From CAZCBN01 sp964496975 (GTDB lineage Bacteria > Planctomycetota > Phycisphaerae > Phycisphaerales > UBA1924): a stretch of 30,211 nt of DNA. The position numbers and the translations under genes are program-made. The DNA lies in assembly GCA_964496975.1 (NCBI GenBank), contig CAZCBN010000031.1, forward strand, positions 1 to 30,211, in the 5' to 3' direction. The notes under the pieces are model-generated. The model saw only the letters and a list, made by a program, of their open reading frames with translations, had not been told where the DNA came from and ran no database searches. Below, one piece after another: positions 8,408-15,995 of this stretch. Position 1 is the stretch's first letter. Each line of letters opens with the position of its first letter.

Positions 8408-8462
8408 GGCGAGGGACCTTTGCGCGGGGCGGGTTGCGGGGTGTGGCTGGGTCGTCGGCTGT

Positions 8463-9464
8463 TCAGGCGCGGCGGATGAGCCGCTCACGGTCTTCGCGTG
8501 ACAGGACGGGGGCGGCGTCGGCGAGCCAGCGGCGGGCGTCGGCGACGTAGCCCGCGGTGGGCTTCAGCTCGGGCAGGCGGGCGCACCAGTGGCGGTTGAA
8601 CCGCTGCATCGAGAGCTCGCGGAGCAGCTTGGCCAGCATGGAGGCGAGCGCGACGGGCAGGTGCTTCTGCTCGGCCTCGGTGATGAAGAGGACGCCGACG
8701 CTCGCGGCAGCCTCGGACGGGTGCGCGGCGGCGGGGTGCACGGTGTAGCGGCTCGCGCTCGCGGTGCGGGCGTCCCACGAGACGGTGGCCCCCGGGAAGG
8801 CGCGGGCGAGGATGCCGCCGTAGTCGCTCCGGCCGCTCTGGCGGTCGCAGACGAGCCGGAGATGGCCCAGATGGCCCCACGTGCGCGCGGCGTGCGCCAT
8901 GAGGTCGGCGGCGAGGCTGCCGACGGCCTCGGCCTTGCTGCCGGTGGCGTCGAGCGAGGCGTTGAAAGCACGCTCGTCGAGCAGCCGTGCGCCGCAGCCG
9001 AGGAGCGTGACGCGCGCCGACTCTGCGGCGGTCGCGATGCGGTTGGCGTCGACGGCGATCGAGGCGGGCGCGTGGGCCTGGGGAATGGAGAGGGCGGGGC
9101 CCTCGTACCACGGTGCGCCGTGGGTGTGCAGCGGCGCGGCGCCGACGGCGTGGAGCAGCGCCTCGTCAGACGCGGGGCGCTGGCCCAGCGAGCCGAGCAT
9201 GGCGAGCACGCCGCGTTCGAGGTGGGTGAGCGGGTGTTTTCGGGCGTCGTTGGGGAGCTTGAGCTTTTTGGAATCGCCGATGGGGACGCGGTCGGCGGCG
9301 TCACGCGGGGAGGCACAGACGGCGGGGCTGAGCGCGGACCACAGGCAGGGCGCGGCCTCGCCGGCGGACCAGTCTTCAACGCGGAACGCGGACATGGCGA
9401 CGGCGAGCGGGCCGAGCATGGGCCCGTAGCCGGCTTCGTCAATGCCCACGTACACGAGCGCCAT
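8463..9464 (-). CDS. RNase HII-like protein (divergent)
   Basis: 333 residues starting 'MALVYVGIDEAGYGPMLGPL'. This matches the RNase HII opening 'IDEAGRGPLAGP', with D9 and E10 as the first two metal ligands. 'IGDSKKLK' (62-69) is the second family signature. D207 in 'RLVCDRQSGRSDYG' could supply the third acid, and 'ALASMLAKLLRELSM' (272-286) corresponds to the Ser-Ile/Met-Leu-Ala-Lys helix. The end 'LKPTAGYVADARRW' resembles the basic C-terminal element. The protein is about 100 residues longer than normal RNase HII (~200-230), mainly from an insertion at about 100-180, and has Tyr instead of Arg after DEAG. A function in cleaving RNA of RNA-DNA hybrids is plausible but less certain for this long form. 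It heads the minus-strand run, with the esterase start 55 bases downstream. Confidence 0.75.
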   Translation of the reverse strand: MALVYVGIDEAGYGPMLGPLAVAMSAFRVEDWSAGEAAPCLWSALSPAVCASPRDAADRVPIGDSKKLKLPNDARKHPLTHLERGVLAMLGSLGQRPASDEALLHAVGAAPLHTHGAPWYEGPALSIPQAHAPASIAVDANRIATAAESARVTLLGCGARLLDERAFNASLDATGSKAEAVGSLAADLMAHAARTWGHLGHLRLVCDRQSGRSDYGGILARAFPGATVSWDARTASASRYTVHPAAAHPSEAAASVGVLFITEAEQKHLPVALASMLAKLLRELSMQRFNRHWCARLPELKPTAGYVADARRWLADAAPVLSREDRERLIRRA

Positions 9465-9789
9465 GACCGATGGTAGAGCGGGGGAGGGGGCCGAGCGGCC
9501 GGTGAAATCTCGGGGCGTGCGGGGGGTTGGGCGGCGCGGGCGGTGAGGCGAGGCGTGGACGGGGCTCGCCGCGCGGCGCGGGCGATGGGGCCGTTGCGTT
9601 CAGGCGTTGTGAAGACAGCCGGGATCGTTCGCGGCGGGTGTTTCGACGTGGTGCCGCTTTCATCGCGGCGCGGGGCGGGCGATGCTGTAACCTCTCAGTA
9701 GAAGTGCCGTCTAGGTTGGCAACGCGGGTGGCGTGCGCTTGGGTGTCGGCGCCGCAGTGTCGGACGAGCGGGCGGCTCGAAGGGATTGC
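9465..9789. other. Divergent intergenic region, no gene seen
   Basis: 325 bases between the RNase HII-like gene (left, minus) and the glucosidase (right, plus), so promoters for both directions should lie here. The part 9680-9720 is slightly less GC-rich, and a weak -10-like TGTAAC sits at 9686-9691, but no -35 element at proper spacing accompanies it. A Shine-Dalgarno-like GAAGGGA at 9779-9785 serves the ATG at 9790. I see no repeats or RNA genes. Confidence 0.5.
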
Positions 9790-12486
9790 ATGTCACGGAC
9801 AGCGAACGTTGAAGCGGAACGGATGAAGTCGCCCGTCGAGGGGGGATGGCGTCTGTGGGGCCCCTATCTGTCGGAACGGCAATGGGGGACGGTGCGGGAG
9901 GACTACAGCACGGACGGATCGGCGTGGTCGTACTTCCCGCATGACCACGCACGGAGCCGGGCGTATCGGTGGGGCGAGGACGGGCTTGCGGGGTTCAGCG
10001 ATCAGGAGCAGCGGCTGTGCCTGGGGCTCGCGCTGTGGAATGAGCGCGACGCGATCTTGAAGGAGCGACTCTTCGGGCTGACCAACGGCGAGGGGAACCA
10101 CGGCGAGGATGTGAAGGAGGCGTACTACTTCCTTGATGGCGTGCCGTCGCACGCGTACATGCGGATGCTGTACAAGTATCCGCAGCGGGCGTTCCCCTAT
10201 GAGGAGCTGGTGCGCGAGAACGCCCGGCGGGGCGTCAACGAGGCGGAGTACGAACTCCACGACACCGATGCGTTCGCGGAAGGGCGATACTTCGACGTCG
10301 AGGTGACGTACGCGAAGGCCGGCCCGACGGACGTCCTGATGCGCGTCGCGGTGACGAACCGCGGGCCGGAGGCGGCGGCGGTGCACGTGCTGCCGCAGGT
10401 GTGGTTCCGCAACACGTGGTCGTGGACGCCCGGGGCGGACCAGCCCGAGCTGCAGAAACGGGGCGACGGCTCGCTCGTCGCGCGGCACGCCACGCTGGGC
10501 GAGTACCGCGTGTGGGTGGACGCGGCGGATGCGCCGACGCTGCTCTGCGAGAACCAGACGAACGTGTCGCGGCTCTACGGCGAGCGTCGGCCCGGGCCCT
10601 TCAAGGACGGCGTTCACGACACCGTCGTGCGGGGCGACACGGCGGCGACGCAGCGCACCGGATCGGGCACCAAGGCGGCGTTCTGGACGCGGTTCAACGT
10701 GCCCGCGGGGGAGACGGTGGTCGTGCGGCTTCGCTTGAGCGACGGGACGCCGGCGTCGCCCTTCAAGGGGTTTGACGAGACGATCGCGGAGCGGCGGGCC
10801 GAGGCGGACGCGTTTTATGCCGGGTTGACGCCCGCGGCGTGCGGGGCGGAGTCTTCCCGCGTGCTGCGGCAGGCGCTGGCGGGGATGCTGTGGAGCAAGC
10901 AGTTCTACCACATCGACGTGCCGCGGTGGCTCGCGGGCGACCCGGGGCAGCCGCCGCCGCCGGAGAGCCGCAAACGCGGCCGCAACCGCGAGTGGACGCA
11001 CCTGAACAACGCGGACGTGGTGTCGATGCCGGACACGTGGGAGTACCCGTGGTACGCGGCGTGGGACCTGGCGTTTCACTGCGTCCCGCTGGCGTATGTT
11101 GACCCGGCGTTCGCCAAGGAGCAGCTGCTCCTGCTGACACGCGAGTGGTACATGCACCCCAACGGCCAGCTGCCGGCGTACGAGTGGGCGTTCGGCGACG
11201 TGAACCCGCCGGTGCACGCGTGGGCGGTGTGGCGCGTGTTCGAGATCGACCGCGCGGCCCGGGGCGACGCGGGGGACCTTGCGTTTCTTGAGCGCGTCTT
11301 CCACAAGCTGATGCTGAACTTCACGTGGTGGGTGAACCGCAAGGACGAGGACGGGCGGAACATCTTCCAGGGCGGCTTCCTCGGGCTGGACAACATCGGC
11401 GTCTTCGACCGCAGCGCGCCGCTGCCGACGGGCGGGCACATCGACCAGGCCGACGGCACGAGCTGGATGGCGATGTACAGCCTGAACCTGATGCGGATCG
11501 CGCTCGAGCTCGCGCGGCACAACCACGTGTACGAGGACATCGCGACCAAGTTCTTCGAGCACTTCCTGCACATCGCCGAGGCGCTGAACAACCTGGGCGG
11601 GCAGCACGTGGGCCTGTGGGACGAGCGGGACCAGTTCTTCTACGACGTGCTGCACACGCCGGACGGCCGGGTCACGCCGCTGCGTGTCCGCAACATGGTG
11701 GGCCTGATCCCGCTGTTCGCGGTCGAGGTGATCGACGGGTGCCTGCTCGATGAGCTGCCCGAGTTCGCGCGGCGGCTGCGCTGGTATCTGAACTATCGGC
11801 CCGAGCTGGCCTCGCTCGTCTCCCGATGGGACGCGCCGGGCGCGGGCGATCGCCGGCTCATCTCGCTGCTGCGGGCCCACCGCATGAAGGCCGTGCTGCG
11901 GCGCATGCTGGATGAGACGGAGTTTCTCTCAGACTTCGGCGTGCGGGCGCTCTCCAAGCGGCACGCGGCGGAGCCGTACGAATACGACGCGCACGGCGTG
12001 CGGCACACCGTGCGCTACACGCCCGGGGAGTCGGACTCGGGGCTCTTCGGCGGAAACTCCAACTGGCGCGGACCGATCTGGTTCCCCGTCAACTACCTCA
12101 TCGTCGAGTCGCTCACCAAGTTCGGGCGGTTCTACGGCGACGGACTGAAGGTCGAGTGCCCCGCGTGCTCCGGCCACACGATGACGCTCGGCGAGGCGGC
12201 TTCAGAAGTGGCGCGGCGACTCATGCGGCTCTTCGAGCCCGGGGCGGGCGGCACGCGGCCGGTGTACGCGGACGCGCCGCTGCTGCGCGACGACCCGCAC
12301 TTCCGCGACCACCTGCTGTTTTACGAATACTTCCACGGGGACAGCGGGCGGGGCGTCGGCGCGTCGCACCAGACGGGCTGGACCGGGCTGGTCGCGGCGC
12401 TGATCTTGGAATATTCGGAGTCCGGGGTCGGTCATCGGTCACGCGGGGCGTCCCACTCGGGCGCGGTGGCCGCCGCAAAGGGGTAA
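9790..12486 (+). CDS. GH63/MGH1-like glycoside hydrolase (glucosidase)
   Basis: An 898-residue cytoplasmic enzyme without a signal peptide. The start 'RLWGPYLSERQWGTVREDYS' and 'FPHDHARSRAYRWGEDGLAG' are characteristic of the bacterial glucosidase family that carries an MGH1-like (alpha/alpha)6-barrel related to GH63. The N-terminal third (to about 340) is beta-sandwich-like ('YFDVEVTYAKAGPTDVLMRV', 'VLPQVWFRNTWSW'). The barrel follows, with 'WEYPWYAAWDLAFHC', 'AYEWAFGDVNPPVHAWA' (about 462-478), 'GLDNIGVFDRS' (about 533-543, a candidate catalytic-acid loop) and 'NWRGPIWFPVNYLIVESL' (about 757-774). Related enzymes release glucose or mannose from alpha-linked glycosides, including glucosyl- and mannosylglycerate. 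The substrate here is unknown. ATG at 9790 has GAAGGGA four bases upstream. It leads a seven-gene same-strand block, 165 bases before the SDR gene. Confidence 0.85.
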   Translation: MSRTANVEAERMKSPVEGGWRLWGPYLSERQWGTVREDYSTDGSAWSYFPHDHARSRAYRWGEDGLAGFSDQEQRLCLGLALWNERDAILKERLFGLTNGEGNHGEDVKEAYYFLDGVPSHAYMRMLYKYPQRAFPYEELVRENARRGVNEAEYELHDTDAFAEGRYFDVEVTYAKAGPTDVLMRVAVTNRGPEAAAVHVLPQVWFRNTWSWTPGADQPELQKRGDGSLVARHATLGEYRVWVDAADAPTLLCENQTNVSRLYGERRPGPFKDGVHDTVVRGDTAATQRTGSGTKAAFWTRFNVPAGETVVVRLRLSDGTPASPFKGFDETIAERRAEADAFYAGLTPAACGAESSRVLRQALAGMLWSKQFYHIDVPRWLAGDPGQPPPPESRKRGRNREWTHLNNADVVSMPDTWEYPWYAAWDLAFHCVPLAYVDPAFAKEQLLLLTREWYMHPNGQLPAYEWAFGDVNPPVHAWAVWRVFEIDRAARGDAGDLAFLERVFHKLMLNFTWWVNRKDEDGRNIFQGGFLGLDNIGVFDRSAPLPTGGHIDQADGTSWMAMYSLNLMRIALELARHNHVYEDIATKFFEHFLHIAEALNNLGGQHVGLWDERDQFFYDVLHTPDGRVTPLRVRNMVGLIPLFAVEVIDGCLLDELPEFARRLRWYLNYRPELASLVSRWDAPGAGDRRLISLLRAHRMKAVLRRMLDETEFLSDFGVRALSKRHAAEPYEYDAHGVRHTVRYTPGESDSGLFGGNSNWRGPIWFPVNYLIVESLTKFGRFYGDGLKVECPACSGHTMTLGEAASEVARRLMRLFEPGAGGTRPVYADAPLLRDDPHFRDHLLFYEYFHGDSGRGVGASHQTGWTGLVAALILEYSESGVGHRSRGASHSGAVAAAKG

Positions 12487-12520
12487 CGACGCTAGACCGA
12501 CGGGGCGGTATCTCCAGTTT

Positions 12521-12615
12521 GGCCCGCGCCGCGGGCCATTCGCGGGGGTTGGTTGCGAGCGGCGGGTGCGCCGGCCTGTTGGCGCGGCGGCCCACGATCG
12601 GGCGTCGGCACGCCC
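12521..12615 (+). promoter_or_regulatory. Two hairpins between the glucosidase and SDR genes
   Basis: The 165-base gap holds two perfect inverted repeats. One is GGCCCGC at 12521-12527 with GCGGGCC at 12531-12537 (3-base loop). The other is GGGCGT at 12600-12605 with ACGCCC at 12610-12615 (4-base loop). Neither is followed by a T-run. They could be processing or partial-termination points that lower or uncouple expression of the genes after the glucosidase. In DNA this GC-rich, some such palindromes occur by chance. Confidence 0.3.
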
Positions 12616-12651
12616 AAGGGTGGTTCTCGGACGATTTCGGGGGGAATGCAC

Positions 12652-13554
12652 ATGACGACGTTGCACACCATGAACAGCCGTGTGATCCGCGACCTTCGGG
12701 CGGACCAGTTGCCCGCGGTGGTGATGCCCGCGTGCGAGGCGCGCAGCGTGCTCGCGGGGCAGAAGGCGATCGTGACGGGCGCGAGCTCGGGCATCGGGCG
12801 CTCGATCGCGATCGGGCTCGCGCAGGCGGGAGCCGACGTGGTGATCAACTACGTCGGCGACGACGCGCCGGCCGAGGAGGTCGTCGCCGCGATCCGCGGG
12901 TGCGGCTGCTCGCACGCGGGCCGTGCGGTGACGCACCGGGCCGACGTGTCGGACGAGGCGGCGGTGCAGGCCCTGTTCCGCCGAACGGTCGAGGAGTTCG
13001 GCACGGTTGACATCGTGGTGAACAACGCGGGCCTGCAGCAGGACGCGCCGCTCGAGTCGATGACGCTCGCGCAGTGGCGCCGCGTCATCGACGTGAACCT
13101 GACGGGGCAGTTCCTGTGCGCCCGCGAGGCGGTGCGCGAGTTCAAGCGTCGCGGCGTGCGGCCCGAGGTGTCGTGCGCGGCGGGCAAGATCATCTGCATC
13201 AGCAGCGTGCACGAGGTGATCCCCTGGGCCGGTCACGTGAACTACGCGGCGTCCAAGGGCGGCGTCATGCTGATGATGAAGAGCATCGCACAGGAGGTCG
13301 CCCCCTGGCGCATCCGCGTGAACAGCATCTGCCCCGGCGCCATCCGCACGCCGATCAACCGTGAGGCGTGGTCGACGCCGGCGGCCTACGCCGACCTGAT
13401 GAAGCTCATCCCCTACAAGCGCATCGGCGAGCCGGAGGACATCGCCCGGCTCTGCGCGTGGCTCGCGTCGGACGAGGCCGACTACATCACGGGGGCGAGC
13501 CTGTTCGTCGACGGCGGCATGACGCTCTACCCGGGCTTCGAGGCCGGCGGATGA
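12652..13554 (+). CDS. SDR-family oxidoreductase (glucose 1-dehydrogenase-like)
   Basis: A 300-residue classical short-chain dehydrogenase/reductase. It has the nucleotide-binding 'VTGASSGIGRSIAIGLAQAG' (41-60), 'NNAGLQQDAPLESM', the catalytic Ser in 'IICISSVHEVIPW', catalytic Y198-x3-K202 in 'YAASKGG', and the C-terminal 'PYKRIGEPEDIARLCAWLAS' with 'GASLFVDGGMTLYPGF'. The last part closely resembles the glucose 1-dehydrogenase subgroup, but substrate cannot be settled from sequence. A leader of about 33 residues precedes the Rossmann fold. Two ATGs are possible (12646 and 12652); GGGGGGA ends at 12645, giving a sensible six-base spacing only for 12652. Its stop overlaps the next start (ATGA at 13551), so it is translationally coupled to the MIP channel. 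Confidence 0.9.
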   Translation: MTTLHTMNSRVIRDLRADQLPAVVMPACEARSVLAGQKAIVTGASSGIGRSIAIGLAQAGADVVINYVGDDAPAEEVVAAIRGCGCSHAGRAVTHRADVSDEAAVQALFRRTVEEFGTVDIVVNNAGLQQDAPLESMTLAQWRRVIDVNLTGQFLCAREAVREFKRRGVRPEVSCAAGKIICISSVHEVIPWAGHVNYAASKGGVMLMMKSIAQEVAPWRIRVNSICPGAIRTPINREAWSTPAAYADLMKLIPYKRIGEPEDIARLCAWLASDEADYITGASLFVDGGMTLYPGFEAGG

Positions 13555-14381
13555 GCGCCACGACCACACCGCCGGCCTGGCGTGCCCGCGCCCGGCTCTG
13601 GGCGATCGACGGCCTGCTGCTCGGGCTGTTCATGGTGTCCGTCGGCGTCTTCGCGCCGGTGCTGTTTCACCCGGACTCGCCCACGGCGGCGTGGCCGCTG
13701 GGCGATGTCGGCCGCCGGGCGCTCATGGGCGCCGCGATGGCGGTCACGGCGGTCGCGCTCATCTATTCGCCGCTCGGCGCCGCGTCCGGCGCCATCATGA
13801 ACCCGGCGGTCACGCTCGCGTTCCTGCGGCTCGGAAAGATCCGGCCCGCCGACGCGGCGGGGTACGTCGCGGCGCAGTTCGCCGGGGGCGCCGTGGGCCT
13901 CGCGGCGATCGGCGCCGCGGTCGGGCCCCGGCTCACGCGTCCGCCGATTCACTACGCGGCGACCGTGCCCGGTCGGTGGGGCGAGCTCGCGGCGCTCGCG
14001 GGCGAGGCGGCGATCGGCGCGACGATGATGCTCGCCGTGCTGTTCGCGTCCAACACGAAGCGGCTGGCGCCCTACACCGGCTTCGTCGCGGGGCTGCTGC
14101 TGATGGCGTTCATCACGTTCGAGGCGCCGCTCTCCGGCATGTCGCTGAACCCGGCGCGGACGGTCGCGTCGGCGGTGCACAGCGGAGAGTTCTCGGCGCT
14201 GTGGGTGTACTTCGCCGGGCCGATGGGCGGGATGCTGCTCGCGGCGGAGGTCTTTGCCCGCGTGCGGCGTCTGCCGCGGGTGCACTGCTGCAAGTTGAAC
14301 CACGCGTCGAAGGAGGTCTGCCCGCACTGCGGGTGCGACGGGCCGATCGACTTCGACGCGCACGCGGGGGATGTGCGATGA
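13551..14381 (+). CDS. MIP-family channel (aquaporin/glyceroporin-like) with Cys-rich C-terminal tail
   Basis: A 276-residue inner-membrane channel with six hydrophobic helices and both NPA boxes: 'GAIMNPAVTLAFL' (N84) and 'GMSLNPARTVASAV' (N200), the latter followed by the filter Arg (R203). Family members pass water, glycerol or other small neutral solutes. By hand alignment on the second NPA box, the position of the aquaporin filter His (12 before the NPA Asn) is Ile, and the position 3 before that Asn is Met. The filter is therefore neither a textbook water channel nor GlpF. After the last helix comes an unusual cytoplasmic tail, 'VHCCKLNHASKEVCPHCGC', with five Cys and two His, suggesting metal or redox binding. 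It overlaps both neighbours by four bases (ATGA). Confidence 0.9.
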   Translation: MSATTTPPAWRARARLWAIDGLLLGLFMVSVGVFAPVLFHPDSPTAAWPLGDVGRRALMGAAMAVTAVALIYSPLGAASGAIMNPAVTLAFLRLGKIRPADAAGYVAAQFAGGAVGLAAIGAAVGPRLTRPPIHYAATVPGRWGELAALAGEAAIGATMMLAVLFASNTKRLAPYTGFVAGLLLMAFITFEAPLSGMSLNPARTVASAVHSGEFSALWVYFAGPMGGMLLAAEVFARVRRLPRVHCCKLNHASKEVCPHCGCDGPIDFDAHAGDVR

Positions 14382-15964
14382 AGGCCGGCGATCGCTACGA
14401 CGTGATCATCATCGGGACCGGGGCGGGCGGCGGCACGCTGCTGCACAGGCTCGCGCCCTCGGGCCTGCGCATCCTCGTGCTGGAGCGGGGCGAGTTCCTT
14501 CCGCGGGAGCGAGAGAACTGGGACGCCGAGGAGGTCTTCGCACGCGGCCGCTACCTCGCGCGGGAGAAGTGGCTCGACGCCGGCGGCGGCGAGTTTCAGC
14601 CCTACACGCACTACTGGGTCGGCGGTAACACCAAGGTCTACGGGGCCGCGCTGCTGCGCCTGCGCGAGTCGGATTTCGGCGAGGTCCGGCACCACGGCGG
14701 CCTGTCGCCCGCGTGGCCCCTCGGCTACGACGTGTTCGAGCCGTACTACGCCGAGGCCGAGGCGCTCTACCACGTGCACGGCCTCGCCGGCTCAGACCCG
14801 ACCGAGCCGCGCCGCTCCGGGCCCTATCCCTTCCCGCCGGTGCCGTACGAGCCGCGGATGCAGCAGATCGCCTCGGGCCTTGAGGCACAGGGGCTCAAGC
14901 CCTTCCCGTGCGCCCTGGGCGCGAAGCTCGGCCTCGGCACGCCCGCGCCCCGCGCCCCGCGCGTGCTCAGCAACTTCGACGGCTACCCCGACCTCACCGA
15001 GACCAAGGCCGATTCCGAGGTCGTCTGCGTCACGCCCACGCTTGAGCGGCACAACGTCACGCTGCTCACGGGGGCGCTCGTGAAGCGGCTCGAGACGACC
15101 GCTTCCGGGCGGGAGATTGACGGTGTGGTCGTCGAACGCGGCGGCCGCGTTGAGCGGTACTCCGCCGACGTGGTGGTCGTCGCGTGCGGCGCGGTCAACT
15201 CGGCCGCGCTCCTGCTGCGCTCGGCGAGTGACCGCTGCCCCGCGGGCCTGGCCAACTCCTCGGGCCTCGTCGGGCGGAACTACATGTGCCACAACAACGG
15301 CGTGCTGATCGCCGTGACGCAGGAGCCGAACCCCTCGCAGTTTCAAAAGGCCTTCGCGATCGCCGACTTCTACCACCGCGGCCCGGACTCGCCCCTGCCG
15401 CTCGGCCTCGTGCAGCTCATGGGCAAGCCCGATGCCGGGTTCCTGACGGACCTGGTCGGGCCCCACCTGCCCGACGTCCCGCGCGACATGCTGTGGACGC
15501 GCACCGTGGACTTCTTCCTCACCGCCGAGGACCTGCCCGACGTCGACAACCGGGTCGAGGTGACGCCCGACGGCCGCATCCGGCTGCGATACAAAGAGAA
15601 CAACCGCGCCGCGTACGACGGGCTCCGCGAAACGCTCGTCCGCTACATGGACGGCATCGGCTGCCGAGGCGGCGCGTGCGTGCACTCGCAGGCCTACGTC
15701 GGGCCAAAGCTCGGCATCAGCGGCGTCTCGCACCAGAACGGCACGCTCCGCTTCGGCACCGACCCCGCCCGCAGCGTGCTGAACACCGACTGCCGCGCGC
15801 ACGACGTGGACAACCTGTATGTCGCCGACGCGTCGTTCTTCCCGTCGAGCGGCGCGGTGAACCCATCGCTCACCATCATGGCCAACGCGCTCCGCGTCGG
15901 CGATGTCATCCTGAACCGCCTCGGACGCGGCACGCGTGCAACGCACGCCGGCCGCGCGATGTAA
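14378..15964 (+). CDS. GMC-family FAD oxidoreductase
   Basis: 528 residues. The N-terminal FAD motif 'YDVIIIGTGAGGGTLLHRL' (7-25) and 'ILVLERGEFLPRE' are followed by 'HYWVGGNTKVYGAALLRLRE' (about 82-101), the GMC signature 1 region. Near the C-terminus come 'SHQNGTLRFGTDP', 'NLYVADASFFPSSGAVNP' and 'PSLTIMANALRVGDVIL'. The His of the 'HQxGTxRFG' motif and the Asn of 'VNPSLTIMA' occupy the usual catalytic His/Asn places. Family members oxidise alcohol groups of sugars, polyols or choline. With an SDR and a solute channel in the same coupled operon, a sugar or polyol substrate is likely, but this is inference. There is no signal peptide or Tat motif. The start overlaps the MIP stop by four bases. 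Confidence 0.92.
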   Translation: MKAGDRYDVIIIGTGAGGGTLLHRLAPSGLRILVLERGEFLPRERENWDAEEVFARGRYLAREKWLDAGGGEFQPYTHYWVGGNTKVYGAALLRLRESDFGEVRHHGGLSPAWPLGYDVFEPYYAEAEALYHVHGLAGSDPTEPRRSGPYPFPPVPYEPRMQQIASGLEAQGLKPFPCALGAKLGLGTPAPRAPRVLSNFDGYPDLTETKADSEVVCVTPTLERHNVTLLTGALVKRLETTASGREIDGVVVERGGRVERYSADVVVVACGAVNSAALLLRSASDRCPAGLANSSGLVGRNYMCHNNGVLIAVTQEPNPSQFQKAFAIADFYHRGPDSPLPLGLVQLMGKPDAGFLTDLVGPHLPDVPRDMLWTRTVDFFLTAEDLPDVDNRVEVTPDGRIRLRYKENNRAAYDGLRETLVRYMDGIGCRGGACVHSQAYVGPKLGISGVSHQNGTLRFGTDPARSVLNTDCRAHDVDNLYVADASFFPSSGAVNPSLTIMANALRVGDVILNRLGRGTRATHAGRAM

Positions 15965-15995
15965 CCCGGGGACCGAAGTCCCGTCTGAGACCAAC

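Noticed and set aside
6983..8479. A 498-codon plus-strand open frame across the esterase gene.
   Set aside because: Its composition is Gly/Ala/Val/Asp/Glu-rich with no motif, while the minus strand shows a signal peptide, GxSxG and a dockerin tail.
9686..9691. TGTAAC as a -10 element for the glucosidase gene.
   Set aside because: No -35 hexamer occurs at 15-19 bases; the nearest candidate, TTTCAT at 9658-9663, is 22 bases away.
9793..11880. A 695-codon open frame on the minus strand opposite the glucosidase.
   Set aside because: It is rich in Arg, Pro and His with no domain pattern, and mirrors a clearly recognisable enzyme. Long antisense frames are expected at this GC content.
13000..15000. 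Search for a dif-like site at the GC-skew change.
   Set aside because: I saw no 28-base Xer-type palindrome with an AT-rich centre; the region is coding throughout.
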